From contig NZ_JAHXBN010000005.1 in assembly GCF_019924045.1 (NCBI RefSeq), forward strand, positions 248,001-312,000: 64,000 nucleotides of DNA, in the 5' to 3' direction. Source of the DNA: Dyadobacter fermentans. GTDB lineage: Bacteria; Bacteroidota; Bacteroidia; Cytophagales; Spirosomataceae. The notes beneath the pieces are model-generated. The model had not been told where the DNA came from, searched no databases, and saw nothing but the letters and a program-made list of their open reading frames with translations. Of this stretch, positions 28,821 to 38,073 are shown in pieces (the first letter of the stretch is position 1; the number at the start of each line of letters is the position of its first letter). Position numbers and translations under genes: made by a program.

Positions 28821-29990
28821 ATGAATTTTAAAAATATATGCAAAACAGGGCTGGGACTTCTCCTGGCAGCAGGTATGCTGCTGTCGTTCCAGAGCTGTAA
28901 TGACGATGATATCGACGGTGCGCCGTCTATCAGCAATGTGCGGCTGCTCGACCCGACGAAAGCCGACAGCTCGCTGACTGCGGCCGAGCCGGGCAGTCTG
29001 ATCGTGATCCAGGGGCAGAACCTGGGCAGCGTGCTGAAAGTGTATTTCAATGATTTCGAGGCGAACTTCAACTCGGCATTGGGCAGCAGCTCGAATATTG
29101 TCATTACCATTCCTGCCAATGCGCCTACAAAAGCCGTGGACGCGGCTGTGCCCAACAAGATCAAAGTCGTTACCAAGGGCGGAGAGGCTACTTACGATTT
29201 CGTGCTGACAGCTCCGGTACCCGTCATTTCGGGCTTGTATTCCGAGTTTGTAAAGGCCAACGGGACGGTGGTGATCAATGGTGATTACTTCTATAATATC
29301 AAATCGGTGAAGCTGGGCAGCACCAGTTTGCAGGTCGTGGGCGCGACGGTGAAGCAGATTACCGCTAAAATGCCTGCCACCACTGCTACGGACATTATCA
29401 CCGTGGAAGGAGAGTTTGGTACTGCCAAAACGACCTTCAAAATGAACGACCTGGTTACAGGAAACATGGTTAATTTCGATGTGCCTGCCACCACCTGGGA
29501 TGCGGCAGTGTGCTGGGGCGGTGCGCCCATCGTGGCAGCTACCGACGCGCAAGCCATTTCGGGCAAGTTTTCCAGGATTAAGCAAACCAAACTGCCCGCG
29601 GCAGGTTATAATGACGGCTGGGTATTCTCGACCTGCTATTTCGACTTCAAATTAGCGGCCGGAGATGCTTCGACACGCCAATTCAAATTCGAACATAACA
29701 TTGCGGAGCCCTGGAAAGCAGGAAGGTACGAGATTACCATTGGCGCCGGGGGTACCGAGTACGTCTATTCATTCCAGCCCTGGAACTCCACCGAATACGC
29801 TTCGGCGGGCTACCTGACCAACGGATGGAAGACCGCCGTTATCGAGCTCTCCGAGTTTAAAAGTGCTTCGGGATCCACCATTGCCGACGTTTCCAAAATC
29901 ACCGACCTGAAAGTGTCGTTCGGTTCGCCCGACGTGGCTATTGCTTCCTTCAACGGTAGCGTGGACAATTTCCGGATCGTGAAAAAATAG
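28821..29990 (+). CDS. surface glycan-binding lipoprotein with IPT/TIG repeats
   Basis: This 389-residue lipoprotein has lipobox FQSC directly followed by an acidic NDDD stretch, which resembles the surface-export signal known for Bacteroidota lipoproteins. At least two IPT/TIG-type immunoglobulin modules follow (PGSLIVIQGQNLGSVLKVYFN; NGTVVINGDYFYNIKSVKLG). The C-terminal beta-sandwich carries several exposed tryptophans. This is the layout of surface glycan-binding proteins that sit at the SusD+1 position. It lies 18 bases after susD, in the same operon. Confidence 0.85.
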   Translation: MNFKNICKTGLGLLLAAGMLLSFQSCNDDDIDGAPSISNVRLLDPTKADSSLTAAEPGSLIVIQGQNLGSVLKVYFNDFEANFNSALGSSSNIVITIPANAPTKAVDAAVPNKIKVVTKGGEATYDFVLTAPVPVISGLYSEFVKANGTVVINGDYFYNIKSVKLGSTSLQVVGATVKQITAKMPATTATDIITVEGEFGTAKTTFKMNDLVTGNMVNFDVPATTWDAAVCWGGAPIVAATDAQAISGKFSRIKQTKLPAAGYNDGWVFSTCYFDFKLAAGDASTRQFKFEHNIAEPWKAGRYEITIGAGGTEYVYSFQPWNSTEYASAGYLTNGWKTAVIELSEFKSASGSTIADVSKITDLKVSFGSPDVAIASFNGSVDNFRIVKK

Positions 29991-29995
29991 GTACG

Positions 29996-30115
29996 ATGCC
30001 GAAAAATACATTATCCGCCATCGGTTGGGCGCTCGCAACACTATTGCCGGGTTGCCCTCCGGTGGCCGGACAAATACAGGTATCACATTTGAAAAGCACT
30101 CCATGTTCTACTTAA
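29996..30115 (+). pseudogene. signal-peptide-like gene scar
   Basis: An ATG at 29996, 5 bases after the previous stop, opens 39 codons. They read like a signal peptide and the first mature residues (IGWALATLLPGC then VAGQIQVSHLK) and end at a TAA inside the start of the GH31 gene. It may be the stump of a deleted enzyme or simply a translated spacer. Confidence 0.3.
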
Positions 30116-32544
30116 AGCGTCCAACCCACCAGATACCTTACAGTTTACAGCCTGATGCTTATAGCTTAAAGCGTATCGCTTACACCTTACAACTTATTGC
30201 TTTCAGCCTCTTACTAACGCTACTAGTCAGTTTCCAAGCCGGCGCCCAGCATAGTAAACTCGTTAACGAGCCGGTCGACATCAGCGGTGATTTCCGCGAT
30301 TTTTCCAACACTATTTTCTTTGCAGACAGCCTCGCCGCATTCGACCCGGCTACCGGTGCGGGGAAAATCAAATGGAAAAGAAATGAGCCGTTTTCGGCCC
30401 ATAACTTCAATAACTCGATGCTGAGCTACAAGCGCTCGTTCAGTAACGAGTTCCCGGCGATTGAATATGCCCAGGATCCTGTTTTGCCATTTTCCATCGA
30501 ATTCACTTCTCCGCGGACGGTGCGTATCCGTGCGAACACGGGCGCGCAGGGGCCTGCGTCGGGTGCGTCGCTCATGCTTACCGGCGAGCCCGGGAAGGAT
30601 GCTTCGTGGAGATACAGCCGTATCAGCGGGGGGCATCAGTATACCGGGGCCTACGGTTCGGTGACCATTTATGAAAACCCGTGGAAGATTGTGATTCGCG
30701 ATGCGAGCGGCAAGGTATTGACCCAAACCCGCAGCCAGGCTGACGGCAAGGCTTCGTACACACCTACATTACCCTTTTCGTTCGTTCGTCGGGCATCCGA
30801 CTATTCGCGCAGCGTAGCGGCGGTGTTTTCTATTTCGCCCGATGAGAAGATTTTCGGCTGCGGTGAGTCATTTACCCGCCTGGACAAAAACGGGCAGAAA
30901 CTGGTGCTCTGGACCCACGACCCGAACGGCGTCGAAACCCAGACGATGTATAAACCCATTCCGTTTTACATGAGCTCGCGCGGTTACGGTATGTTCATGC
31001 ATACCACATCGCCCATTACTTGCGATTTCGGGGCTACTTATGGTGAGTCGAATGCGATGCAGATCGGCGATGAAAACCTGGACCTGTTCGTATTCCTGGG
31101 GCAACCCAAAGACATCCTGGATGCCTACACCGACCTTACCGGAAAGGCTTCCATGCCGCCATTGTGGTCGTTCGGGCTGTGGATGAGCCGCATTACCTAT
31201 TTCTCCGAAGAGGATGGCCGGAATGTAGCCGCCAAACTTCGCCAGAACCGTATTCCTTCCGACGTGATCCATTTCGATACCGGCTGGTTTGAAACGGATT
31301 GGCGTTGCGATTACCGCTTCGCACCAAGCCGTTTCAAGGACCCTGAGGGCATGATCGCCGATCTGAAAAAGCAGGGTTTCCGTACCTCGCTATGGCAGCT
31401 TCCTTATTTTGTGCCTAAAAATGAGTTGTATTCCGAAATTGTGACAAATGGTTTGGCAGTTAAAAATGCCAACGGCACCCTTCCTTATGAGGACGCCGTG
31501 CTCGACTTTTCGAACCCGAATACGGTTAAATGGTATGAAGATAAAATCGCGGGATTGCTCAAACTCGGTGTTTCGGCCATTAAGGTCGATTTCGGGGAGG
31601 CAGCGCCATTATCCGGCATTTACGCGTCCGGGCGAACCGGTTTTTACGAGCATAATCTCTATCCGCTGCGTTACAACAAAATCGTCTCCGAGCTGACCCG
31701 CCAAATGACCGGCGACAACATTATCTGGGCCCGCAGCACCTGGGCCGGCAGCCAGCGCTACCCGATCCACTGGGGAGGTGACGCCGAAACGACCAACAAA
31801 GGCATGGAAGCGCAGCTGCGCGGTGGTTTGTCGCTGGGGTTGTCGGGTTTTACGTTTTGGAGCCATGATATCGGCGGGTTTACCATGAAAACCCCGGAAG
31901 ATCTGTACCGCCGCTGGCTGCCGATGGGACTGCTCGCCTCGCATTCCCGTACGCACGGGCAGGCGCCCAAGGAGCCCTGGGAGTATGGAGAGGCCTTTCA
32001 GAATTATTTCCGAAAGGCCGTAGAGATGAAGTACAAGCTCATGCCCTACATTTACACCCAATCGAAACTCGCGTCGGAAAAAGGGTTGCCGATGGTGCGC
32101 GCATTGCTGGTAGAGTTCCCCGACGACGCCGGAGCATGGCTGGTGGATAATCAATATATGCTGGGTTCAGACCTGCTTGTTGCGCCACTTTTCGAAAACG
32201 GCAAAACCCGCAGCGTTTATCTGCCCAAAGGCAAATGGACCGACTACCAAACCGGCAAAATCTACGGAAGCGGCTGGCACGAAATCGCAGCCGGGAATCT
32301 GGACGTGGTGATCATGGTGCGCGAACGAGCAGTGCTCCCGCACGTTAGCGTAGCACAGTCCACGGGTGATATCGACTGGTCACACATCACATTGGCGATC
32401 TATGGCGGCGGCGCCACGGCCAGCGTGCAACTTTTTCTGCCTGGCCAGGAGCACGCGCAGGAGCTCATCCTCACGAAAAAGGGTAGTAAGTATGTGGTAA
32501 ATACCGACCCGTTCGGAGGGAAAATCAAATGGGAAATCCGGTGA
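30103..32544 (+). CDS. GH31 alpha-xylosidase/alpha-glucosidase
   Basis: This 813-residue exported glycoside hydrolase of family 31 has the N-terminal beta-sandwich and then the catalytic barrel. IKVDFGEAAP holds the nucleophile Asp (about 496), and WARSTWAGSQRYPIHWGGD ends with the acid/base Asp (about 557). The motif after the nucleophile and the RSTWAGSQR stretch are closer to alpha-xylosidases of the YicI type than to maltase-like enzymes, so alpha-xylosidase is the better guess. It would release xylose or glucose from oligosaccharides captured by the SusCD pair. I start at the ATG at 30103; its signal sequence is built of a degenerate 21-base repeat. Confidence 0.9.
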   Translation: MFYLKRPTHQIPYSLQPDAYSLKRIAYTLQLIAFSLLLTLLVSFQAGAQHSKLVNEPVDISGDFRDFSNTIFFADSLAAFDPATGAGKIKWKRNEPFSAHNFNNSMLSYKRSFSNEFPAIEYAQDPVLPFSIEFTSPRTVRIRANTGAQGPASGASLMLTGEPGKDASWRYSRISGGHQYTGAYGSVTIYENPWKIVIRDASGKVLTQTRSQADGKASYTPTLPFSFVRRASDYSRSVAAVFSISPDEKIFGCGESFTRLDKNGQKLVLWTHDPNGVETQTMYKPIPFYMSSRGYGMFMHTTSPITCDFGATYGESNAMQIGDENLDLFVFLGQPKDILDAYTDLTGKASMPPLWSFGLWMSRITYFSEEDGRNVAAKLRQNRIPSDVIHFDTGWFETDWRCDYRFAPSRFKDPEGMIADLKKQGFRTSLWQLPYFVPKNELYSEIVTNGLAVKNANGTLPYEDAVLDFSNPNTVKWYEDKIAGLLKLGVSAIKVDFGEAAPLSGIYASGRTGFYEHNLYPLRYNKIVSELTRQMTGDNIIWARSTWAGSQRYPIHWGGDAETTNKGMEAQLRGGLSLGLSGFTFWSHDIGGFTMKTPEDLYRRWLPMGLLASHSRTHGQAPKEPWEYGEAFQNYFRKAVEMKYKLMPYIYTQSKLASEKGLPMVRALLVEFPDDAGAWLVDNQYMLGSDLLVAPLFENGKTRSVYLPKGKWTDYQTGKIYGSGWHEIAAGNLDVVIMVRERAVLPHVSVAQSTGDIDWSHITLAIYGGGATASVQLFLPGQEHAQELILTKKGSKYVVNTDPFGGKIKWEIR
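30136..30219 (+). repeat. degenerate 21-base tandem repeat coding the signal peptide
   Basis: Four units of 21 bases start with GCTTA-like sequence (30136, 30157, 30178, 30199). In the GH31 frame they give heptads PYSLQPD, AYSLKRI, AYTLQLI and AFSLLLT, so the export signal itself is a repeat. Units differ at several positions. Confidence 0.6.
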
Positions 32545-32696
32545 GACTCCGGCTGAAGTTCATAGTGCAATAGCACGCTCAAATGCTCATCGAGTTTTAA
32601 GGCAAGGCTGGCCATTTCCCGGAGATCAACTTCCGTAAATGAAGAATGTTCAGTAAAATGATCTCTGGTAAGCAATAACGGCTCTTTGTTATTCAT
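32400..32696 (-). CDS. short unidentified reading frame, probably disrupted
   Basis: The frame starts at an ATG at 32696, overlapping the end of the DUF7660-like gene by 8 bases, which suggests coupled translation. The first 50 codons (NNKEPLLLTRDHFTEHSSF, then EVDLREMASLALKLDEHLSVL) look like protein. The last 48 codons run antisense through the end of the GH31 gene and read like a shadow. The true gene was probably cut by a rearrangement at about 32545. I recognise no family. Confidence 0.35.
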   Translation of the reverse strand: MNNKEPLLLTRDHFTEHSSFTEVDLREMASLALKLDEHLSVLLHYELQPESHRISHLIFPPNGSVFTTYLLPFFVRMSSCACSWPGRKSCTLAVAPPP

Positions 32697-32946
32697 AGAT
32701 AGTTGCTCCCTTAAAGATGTCGGCAAAGATTTGCCAATCAGCGAGATCTGCATTTGCGCCCGCCGAAGTATTATCATAGTAGCCTTGAATATCTTCAGTG
32801 TAAGAGCTTTCGGCTGCTAGGAAGTCGTCCAGCGTTTTATTCTCCCAGTTCTGGGGGTTTTGGGCTAAATCCTGCCTCAGCAACTCTATGAACTGGGAGA
32901 ATGCTTGTCGGCTGGTTGCTTTGAAGTGTAAAATTGTATCTGTCAT
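32689..32946 (-). CDS. DUF7660-like small protein
   Basis: This acidic protein has 85 residues from the second of two adjacent ATGs. It carries NWENKTLDDFLAAESSYTED and GYYDN, and ends WQIFADIFKGATIYE. This W-E-N-x-x-L-x-x-F-L-x-A ... D-x-x-G-Y-Y-x-N ... A-D-I-x-x-x-A-x-x-Y-E pattern fits DUF7660. Many such small acidic proteins are found near polymorphic-toxin immunity genes, but no toxin is seen here. Function is unknown. It lies on the opposite strand to both neighbours. Confidence 0.6.
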   Translation of the reverse strand: MTDTILHFKATSRQAFSQFIELLRQDLAQNPQNWENKTLDDFLAAESSYTEDIQGYYDNTSAGANADLADWQIFADIFKGATIYE

Positions 32947-33201
32947 CAAGTCGAAGTTGATTTACCAAATTTAGGAAACAGTCATTATTTGAGGAGTAAA
33001 AAGGTTAAATAGTCTTTCGGTAAATTTCCTAAATATTGTTTTAATTTATTGATAACGAGTGTAGTATCCTTGCCTTGTGCGTGTGCGAGCACTTGATAAA
33101 AGTAACCATAAATTCATTTTGTTTCATTTAATCTTGAATTGTTGATAATTTTTGTTTGGTATGGCTGAAATGAATTACTTTGTGCGATTACAGTTTGCAC
33201 A

Positions 33202-33783
33202 ATGGAACCATTTAACGACCAGGCTACGGATGAGCTGCTGATTTGGAGGGCATTCAAGTCGGGAGATGAGGCAGCTTTCGGGGAAATATACCGGGCCCAA
33301 GTGCAGGCGCTGCTGAACTACGGAAATAAGATCAACCCGGATAGGCAGCAGGTGCAGGATAGCGTTCAGGATCTGTTTATCGAGTTGTGGAACAGCCGGG
33401 AACGGTTGAAGGATACGACCTCCATTAAATTCTATCTGTTCAGGTCATTGCGTAACAAGCTGAGCAAGCTGTCGAAACCCGATCATTCGTTTCCCCTCGA
33501 TAACGCCTACGAGACGTTATCAGACCCGTCGGTCACCTTCTACTTTTTCGATCATGAAATTGAAGCGGAGCGGATAGAGCGGTTGCAGAAAACTATTTTG
33601 AAACTGTCCCGACGACAGCAGGAGGCTATAAACCTCCGGTATTTTCACGATTTCAGCAATGACGAAATAGCCGAGATCATGGGTTTGAATTACCAGTCGG
33701 CATGCAAGCTCATTTATAGCGGACTTAAATTTCTTAAAGAAAATGTGAAATTATTTACATTCATTATGCTCTTGCTGAGGTAG
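33202..33783 (+). CDS. ECF sigma-70 factor (FecI-like)
   Basis: This 193-residue extracytoplasmic-function sigma factor has region 2 with DSVQDLFIELWNSRERL (about 50-66). Region 4 has LSRRQQEAINLRYFHDFSND and the HTH EIAEIMGLNYQSACKLIYSG. It is followed by a FecR anti-sigma factor and an STN-domain TonB receptor, so a substrate signal is likely to pass from the outer membrane to this factor. The receptor and phosphatase genes downstream are its probable targets. The 250 bases upstream are AT-rich and hold no gene. Confidence 0.94.
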   Translation: MEPFNDQATDELLIWRAFKSGDEAAFGEIYRAQVQALLNYGNKINPDRQQVQDSVQDLFIELWNSRERLKDTTSIKFYLFRSLRNKLSKLSKPDHSFPLDNAYETLSDPSVTFYFFDHEIEAERIERLQKTILKLSRRQQEAINLRYFHDFSNDEIAEIMGLNYQSACKLIYSGLKFLKENVKLFTFIMLLLR

Positions 33784-33869
33784 TTGAAAAATTTTTGTAA
33801 TTATTTTTTAAATAAAATGGACTAAAAAAGGCTGTTTTCTCCATTAGGTGTTAAAAAACACATGACCTG

Positions 33870-34955
33870 ATGGAAGGAGATCGCTCTTCATATAAACTCA
33901 ACGATTTTATCGCCGACGATTCTTTCAAGGAATGGGCCTTGGGAATGGCTAGTTCGAATTTCTGGGATAGTTATTGGATACAATATCCTGCGCAACAGCC
34001 GGTGGTCGAAGAGGCCAGGCTGTTGCTTTTGTCGTTAAGAGCTTCGCAGCACAGCCGCGAGGATGACCAGGTAATCGAAACGATTTGGGAAAACATTCAA
34101 ACAGGCAAGGCCCGCAAGTCGCGGACTGTGATTTTCAGGCCCGTGTTTTGGAGGGTTGCAGCCGCGGCCGCGGTATTGCTGATTTGTTGGAGCGGATACC
34201 ACTTTGGCGGCAGGAAGGAACCAGGGTTCGGATGGCAGGACCGCATTGCAGCCCTGTCGGATATGACGGAGGAAAGCAATACTTCGGGGAAACCAAGAGA
34301 CATCAAGTTACCCGACGGGAGCGTTATCACGCTGGAAAACAATACCGTTCTGAAATACGACAAGGATTTTAATGCAGTTACCAGGACTGTTTTCCTCCGT
34401 GGAAAGGCATTTTTCGATGTCGCAAAGAATGCTCAGAAACCCTTTATCATTCATTCCAATGGGCTGGTTACCAAGGTTCTGGGGACCAGCTTTGCGATCG
34501 CAGCGAATGAGGACGAGGAGGATGTGACGGTGTCGGTAGTGACCGGCAAAGTGGCCGTGGTCCCGCAGGACAGGTTCGAAGCCCTGCCCGAAAAGCAAAG
34601 CACCCAACTTTCGGGACTTGTGCTGACCCCCAATCAAAAGGCTGTCTACTCCCGCGAAAGCGCGCATTTGGCCAAAACATTGGTTGAAAACCCTGTCGTG
34701 GTTGACAAGTCGCTCGTGCCCGATCACTTCACTTTTGAAAACACGCCGGTCAATGAGGTGTTTGCTGTTTTGTCGAAAGCATATGGGATTAACCTGGTGT
34801 ACGATAGCGCAACCTTCCAGGGCTGCTCGCTGATTGTGGCGCTGGAAGACGAGAGCCTCTACGACAAGCTCCGCGTCATTTGCAAAACGCTGAATGCTAC
34901 GTATAGGGTAATGGGTAGCGAAATTCTGATTGAAGGTAAAGGATGTAAACAGTAA
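33870..34955 (+). CDS. FecR-family anti-sigma factor
   Basis: This 361-residue inner-membrane regulator has a cytoplasmic N-terminal sigma-binding part (1-88) and one TM helix (about 90-108). The periplasmic FecR domain follows (DIKLPDGSVITLENNTVLKYD, RTVFLRGKAFFDVAKNAQKPF, TKVLGTSFAIAA). A C-terminal DUF4974/STN-like domain (about 275-360) ends it. It would hold or activate the sigma factor encoded 86 bases upstream, depending on contact with the STN domain of the receptor encoded next. Confidence 0.94.
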   Translation: MEGDRSSYKLNDFIADDSFKEWALGMASSNFWDSYWIQYPAQQPVVEEARLLLLSLRASQHSREDDQVIETIWENIQTGKARKSRTVIFRPVFWRVAAAAAVLLICWSGYHFGGRKEPGFGWQDRIAALSDMTEESNTSGKPRDIKLPDGSVITLENNTVLKYDKDFNAVTRTVFLRGKAFFDVAKNAQKPFIIHSNGLVTKVLGTSFAIAANEDEEDVTVSVVTGKVAVVPQDRFEALPEKQSTQLSGLVLTPNQKAVYSRESAHLAKTLVENPVVVDKSLVPDHFTFENTPVNEVFAVLSKAYGINLVYDSATFQGCSLIVALEDESLYDKLRVICKTLNATYRVMGSEILIEGKGCKQ

Positions 34956-34975
34956 TAAATACAGGTGTAAAAAAA

Positions 34976-35002
34976 CCGGAAATGCTCGCAACATTTCCGG
35001 TC
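34976..35002. repeat. 10-bp hairpin between fecR-like and receptor genes
   Basis: ACCGGAAATG and CATTTCCGGT are perfect complements around CTCGCAA. A run of six A lies before it, so a U-tract exists only for transcripts from the minus strand, where no gene ends. It may weaken or process the transcript between regulator and receptor. Confidence 0.6.
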
Positions 35003-35091
35003 ATAAGGCCCTTTCCTGCTCCCTCGCAAGGATAGGAAAGGTGTAGTTCGTCAATCGTTTCTTAATTAATTAACAAAACCAGTTCAAATTT

Positions 35092-37980
35092 ATGGAAAAA
35101 CATCGACAATTTTTCTCTACCCTGTTGACAGTTATGAAGATCGCCGGGCCGCCATTGTTCATTGTTTTGCTCACTTTCAGTCTGGGTGTGGCTAAGGACG
35201 TATATAGCCAGGAGTTATTGAAAAGACGAATGAGTATCGATGTCAGCAACGAAGAGTTCCGGAACGTTTTGTCCAGGATTGAAAAAACGGCGGATGTCAA
35301 ATTTTCCTTCGTGCCGCAACTGATTTCAGTCCATGAAAAAGTATCTGTTTCGGCTCAGGGTGAGACACTTGAAAGCGTGCTGGACGAGGTGTTGTCGCCG
35401 CTCAAAATCAGCTATGAGGTATCCGGGAAATATATTGTTCTTAAAAAAAACGTCATAAGCCTGCCCACAACCCTGGTGCTGCCCCGGCCAATGATAGAGG
35501 GAAGCACGGTCCGTGGTAAGGTAACCGACGTGAAGGGCGAGTTATTGATCGGTACCACCGTGTTCTTGAATCAGACCCGGAACCAGATCGTTGACCAGGA
35601 GGGAATGTTTGTTTTCAATAACGTGCTCGACGGCAAGTATACGATCCAGTTTACCAGCGTCGGATTCAAAAGCCTCAAAAAGGAAATAGATGTAAAAGGA
35701 GGTGATTTAAGGCTTGACATTGTGATGATGGAAGATAATTTGCAGCTGGATCAGGTAGTGGTGACCTCGGGCGGTTCCCCTAAGAAAAAGATCGAATCGA
35801 GCGTTGCGGTGACTACCATCAGTGCCAAACAACTTACGCAAAGACCGCCGTTGAACAGTACGGATATGCTCAAAGCCATTCCCGGCCTTTCGGTGGAAAG
35901 CAGCGGGGGCGACGGCCCGGGTAGCGTGCGCGTGCGCGGTTTGCCCGGAGGCGGATATGTGTTCATGGGCGTCATGGAAGACGGGCTGCCTGTGCTCCCT
36001 ACCGGATTTACTACCAGCCCGTCGGCTGACCAATACTACAAGGTCGACTTGACCGTCAAGAATGTGGAGGCTGTTCGGGGAGGCAATGCGTCGGTGATTC
36101 TGGCGAATACGCCCGGCGCGCTGATCAACGTGCTGTCCAATACAGGCGGAGAGACGTTTGGCGGTAAGGTGAAATATACACGCGGCCTTTCCCAGAATGC
36201 AAACCGGGTGGATTTGAATCTGGGCGGGCCGCTTAGTTCTAAGGTAAAATTCAATGTAGGAGGGTTTTACCGCGGCGATGCCGGGATTCGGCCGCCGTCG
36301 TACCGGGCCAATGAAGGCGGACAGCTGAAAATGAACCTGACTTATCAAATCAAACCCAACAGCTACATTCGTTTTTACGGCAAGTACCTGAACGACAAAA
36401 CTACCTGGCTTGTGCCGGCTTATTATAGCTACGATGGCTCAGGACAAGGAAGAGCTTTACCAGGATTCGATCCACTGACGGAAATCCTGGCAACCAGGGA
36501 CACGAAAGTAGACCTGACTGGTCCCGACGGGAAAAAGCGCAGCTATGATTTTGCCGATGGCGTTCATCTGAAATCGGTTTCAGGCGGCATGGAGTTCAAG
36601 CATACCACAAGCGGTGAATGGACATTTAAAAACAGTATGCGCTACCAAAGCACGAAAGGCGGTTTTGTAGGCGCTGTTGTGACCTCGCCATCGACCTACA
36701 AGAGTTCGGTGAAATACTATTACCCCGGTGGGCAGGAACTGGTGAACCCAACCGGATATTATACCGGGCAAAATTTCACGGGTACAACCACCAGAGACAA
36801 CCAGTTTGTAGATATCCTGGACATCGGTAAGCAAATCGGCCGGCATTCCTTGTCTTTTGGCGGAGCATTCCATTCCTATGACGTAAACACGTATACGCTC
36901 GGCGCGACTTTCTACACCGAAATTAAAGACAAGCCGCATACCCTGCTGATTGGCGATAACAAGGGAAATGGTTATAGCGGCGTGAATATCGCCAACTATC
37001 GGGATGGATTGACGACGATATCTTCGGTGACAGTGAGTGACGAAATCAATCTGGGCAAATTAACGACGGATCTGGGTTTGCGGGTTGACCGCTTTCATGT
37101 GAAGGGTAATCGTTTGCAAAATGTAGCTCCATTTACGAATGTCACAGCTTTTGATGAAAGTAATACCTACTTCACCGGTTCATTAGGTCTCAATTACAAG
37201 GTTAACGATGAGCACGCGCTGTTTGCAAGAGCTACCAAAACTTACAGCGCATTGAATATCAACGATTACTCTAACTTTAATTTCAATCCTGAAACTGTAA
37301 AGGACCGTGGTGTTTTTATGGCGGAAGGCGGGTACAAAGTCAATACCTCCCGGTTTGCGCTGTTCAGCTCGCTGATTTATGCAAGATTGACCAACATCGC
37401 CTCCACGATGGCGATCCCGAATACGACAGCCGGTTTTATCAATATCGGAACATTTGCTTCAAGCCGTAACCTGAGTGCGGAAATTGAAGCGATTTACACC
37501 CCCTCCAAAATGCTGAATTTCAGATTGACGACCACCTTCCAGAACAGCAAGTATACCAAATACGAGGTTACTGCTCCCGAGAATGCCCGCGAGGACCTGG
37601 CCGGGAAGCCGTACATCTGGTCGGGGAACAATGCCGAGCGTATACCGAGCTACATTATCGAGCTTTCGGCCAGTTACACTTACAAGGTCTTCGATGCATT
37701 CCTGAGCTTCCGCCAGATCGGAAAGCGCTATACATCGCCCAGCAATGTGTACCGTCTGAATGGCTACAATGAAATTTCGGCGGGACTGGACTGCAAGATC
37801 ACCAAGGCGATTGGTTTGCGGGTCTGGGCCGACAACCTGGCCAATAGCCGTGGTCTTACCGAAGGTAATATCCGTGGGGATCAGTTTCTGGCCAATGGCG
37901 CTTTCGAAAAGGGCTCCCTGCAAATTGGCCGGGTTATTTTGCCAAGAAGCTTCTGGACTGCCCTGACCATTTCTTTCTAA
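35092..37980 (+). CDS. TonB-dependent receptor with STN signalling domain
   Basis: This is a 962-residue outer-membrane transducer. A signal region is followed by an STN/secretin-like domain (about 40-120: MSIDVSNEEFRNVLSRIEKT), a CarboxypepD_reg domain (about 145-215), plug and barrel. The plug shows STDMLKAIPGLSVES and RVRGLPGGGYVFMGVMEDGLP. The barrel ends RSFWTALTISF, the usual aromatic close. The STN domain links it to the FecR protein upstream. The next gene codes a secreted alkaline phosphatase, so the imported ligand might be a phosphorylated compound, but this is inference from position only. Confidence 0.94.
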   Translation: MEKHRQFFSTLLTVMKIAGPPLFIVLLTFSLGVAKDVYSQELLKRRMSIDVSNEEFRNVLSRIEKTADVKFSFVPQLISVHEKVSVSAQGETLESVLDEVLSPLKISYEVSGKYIVLKKNVISLPTTLVLPRPMIEGSTVRGKVTDVKGELLIGTTVFLNQTRNQIVDQEGMFVFNNVLDGKYTIQFTSVGFKSLKKEIDVKGGDLRLDIVMMEDNLQLDQVVVTSGGSPKKKIESSVAVTTISAKQLTQRPPLNSTDMLKAIPGLSVESSGGDGPGSVRVRGLPGGGYVFMGVMEDGLPVLPTGFTTSPSADQYYKVDLTVKNVEAVRGGNASVILANTPGALINVLSNTGGETFGGKVKYTRGLSQNANRVDLNLGGPLSSKVKFNVGGFYRGDAGIRPPSYRANEGGQLKMNLTYQIKPNSYIRFYGKYLNDKTTWLVPAYYSYDGSGQGRALPGFDPLTEILATRDTKVDLTGPDGKKRSYDFADGVHLKSVSGGMEFKHTTSGEWTFKNSMRYQSTKGGFVGAVVTSPSTYKSSVKYYYPGGQELVNPTGYYTGQNFTGTTTRDNQFVDILDIGKQIGRHSLSFGGAFHSYDVNTYTLGATFYTEIKDKPHTLLIGDNKGNGYSGVNIANYRDGLTTISSVTVSDEINLGKLTTDLGLRVDRFHVKGNRLQNVAPFTNVTAFDESNTYFTGSLGLNYKVNDEHALFARATKTYSALNINDYSNFNFNPETVKDRGVFMAEGGYKVNTSRFALFSSLIYARLTNIASTMAIPNTTAGFINIGTFASSRNLSAEIEAIYTPSKMLNFRLTTTFQNSKYTKYEVTAPENAREDLAGKPYIWSGNNAERIPSYIIELSASYTYKVFDAFLSFRQIGKRYTSPSNVYRLNGYNEISAGLDCKITKAIGLRVWADNLANSRGLTEGNIRGDQFLANGAFEKGSLQIGRVILPRSFWTALTISF

Positions 37981-38073
37981 ATCTTTCATTTCAATGCAGG
38001 CGCAGTCGGGAAAGCCCTTTCCGGCTGGCTTCTGCTTTCAGAAAATACTTGTTTTTAATTTCAGCGATTCGCT

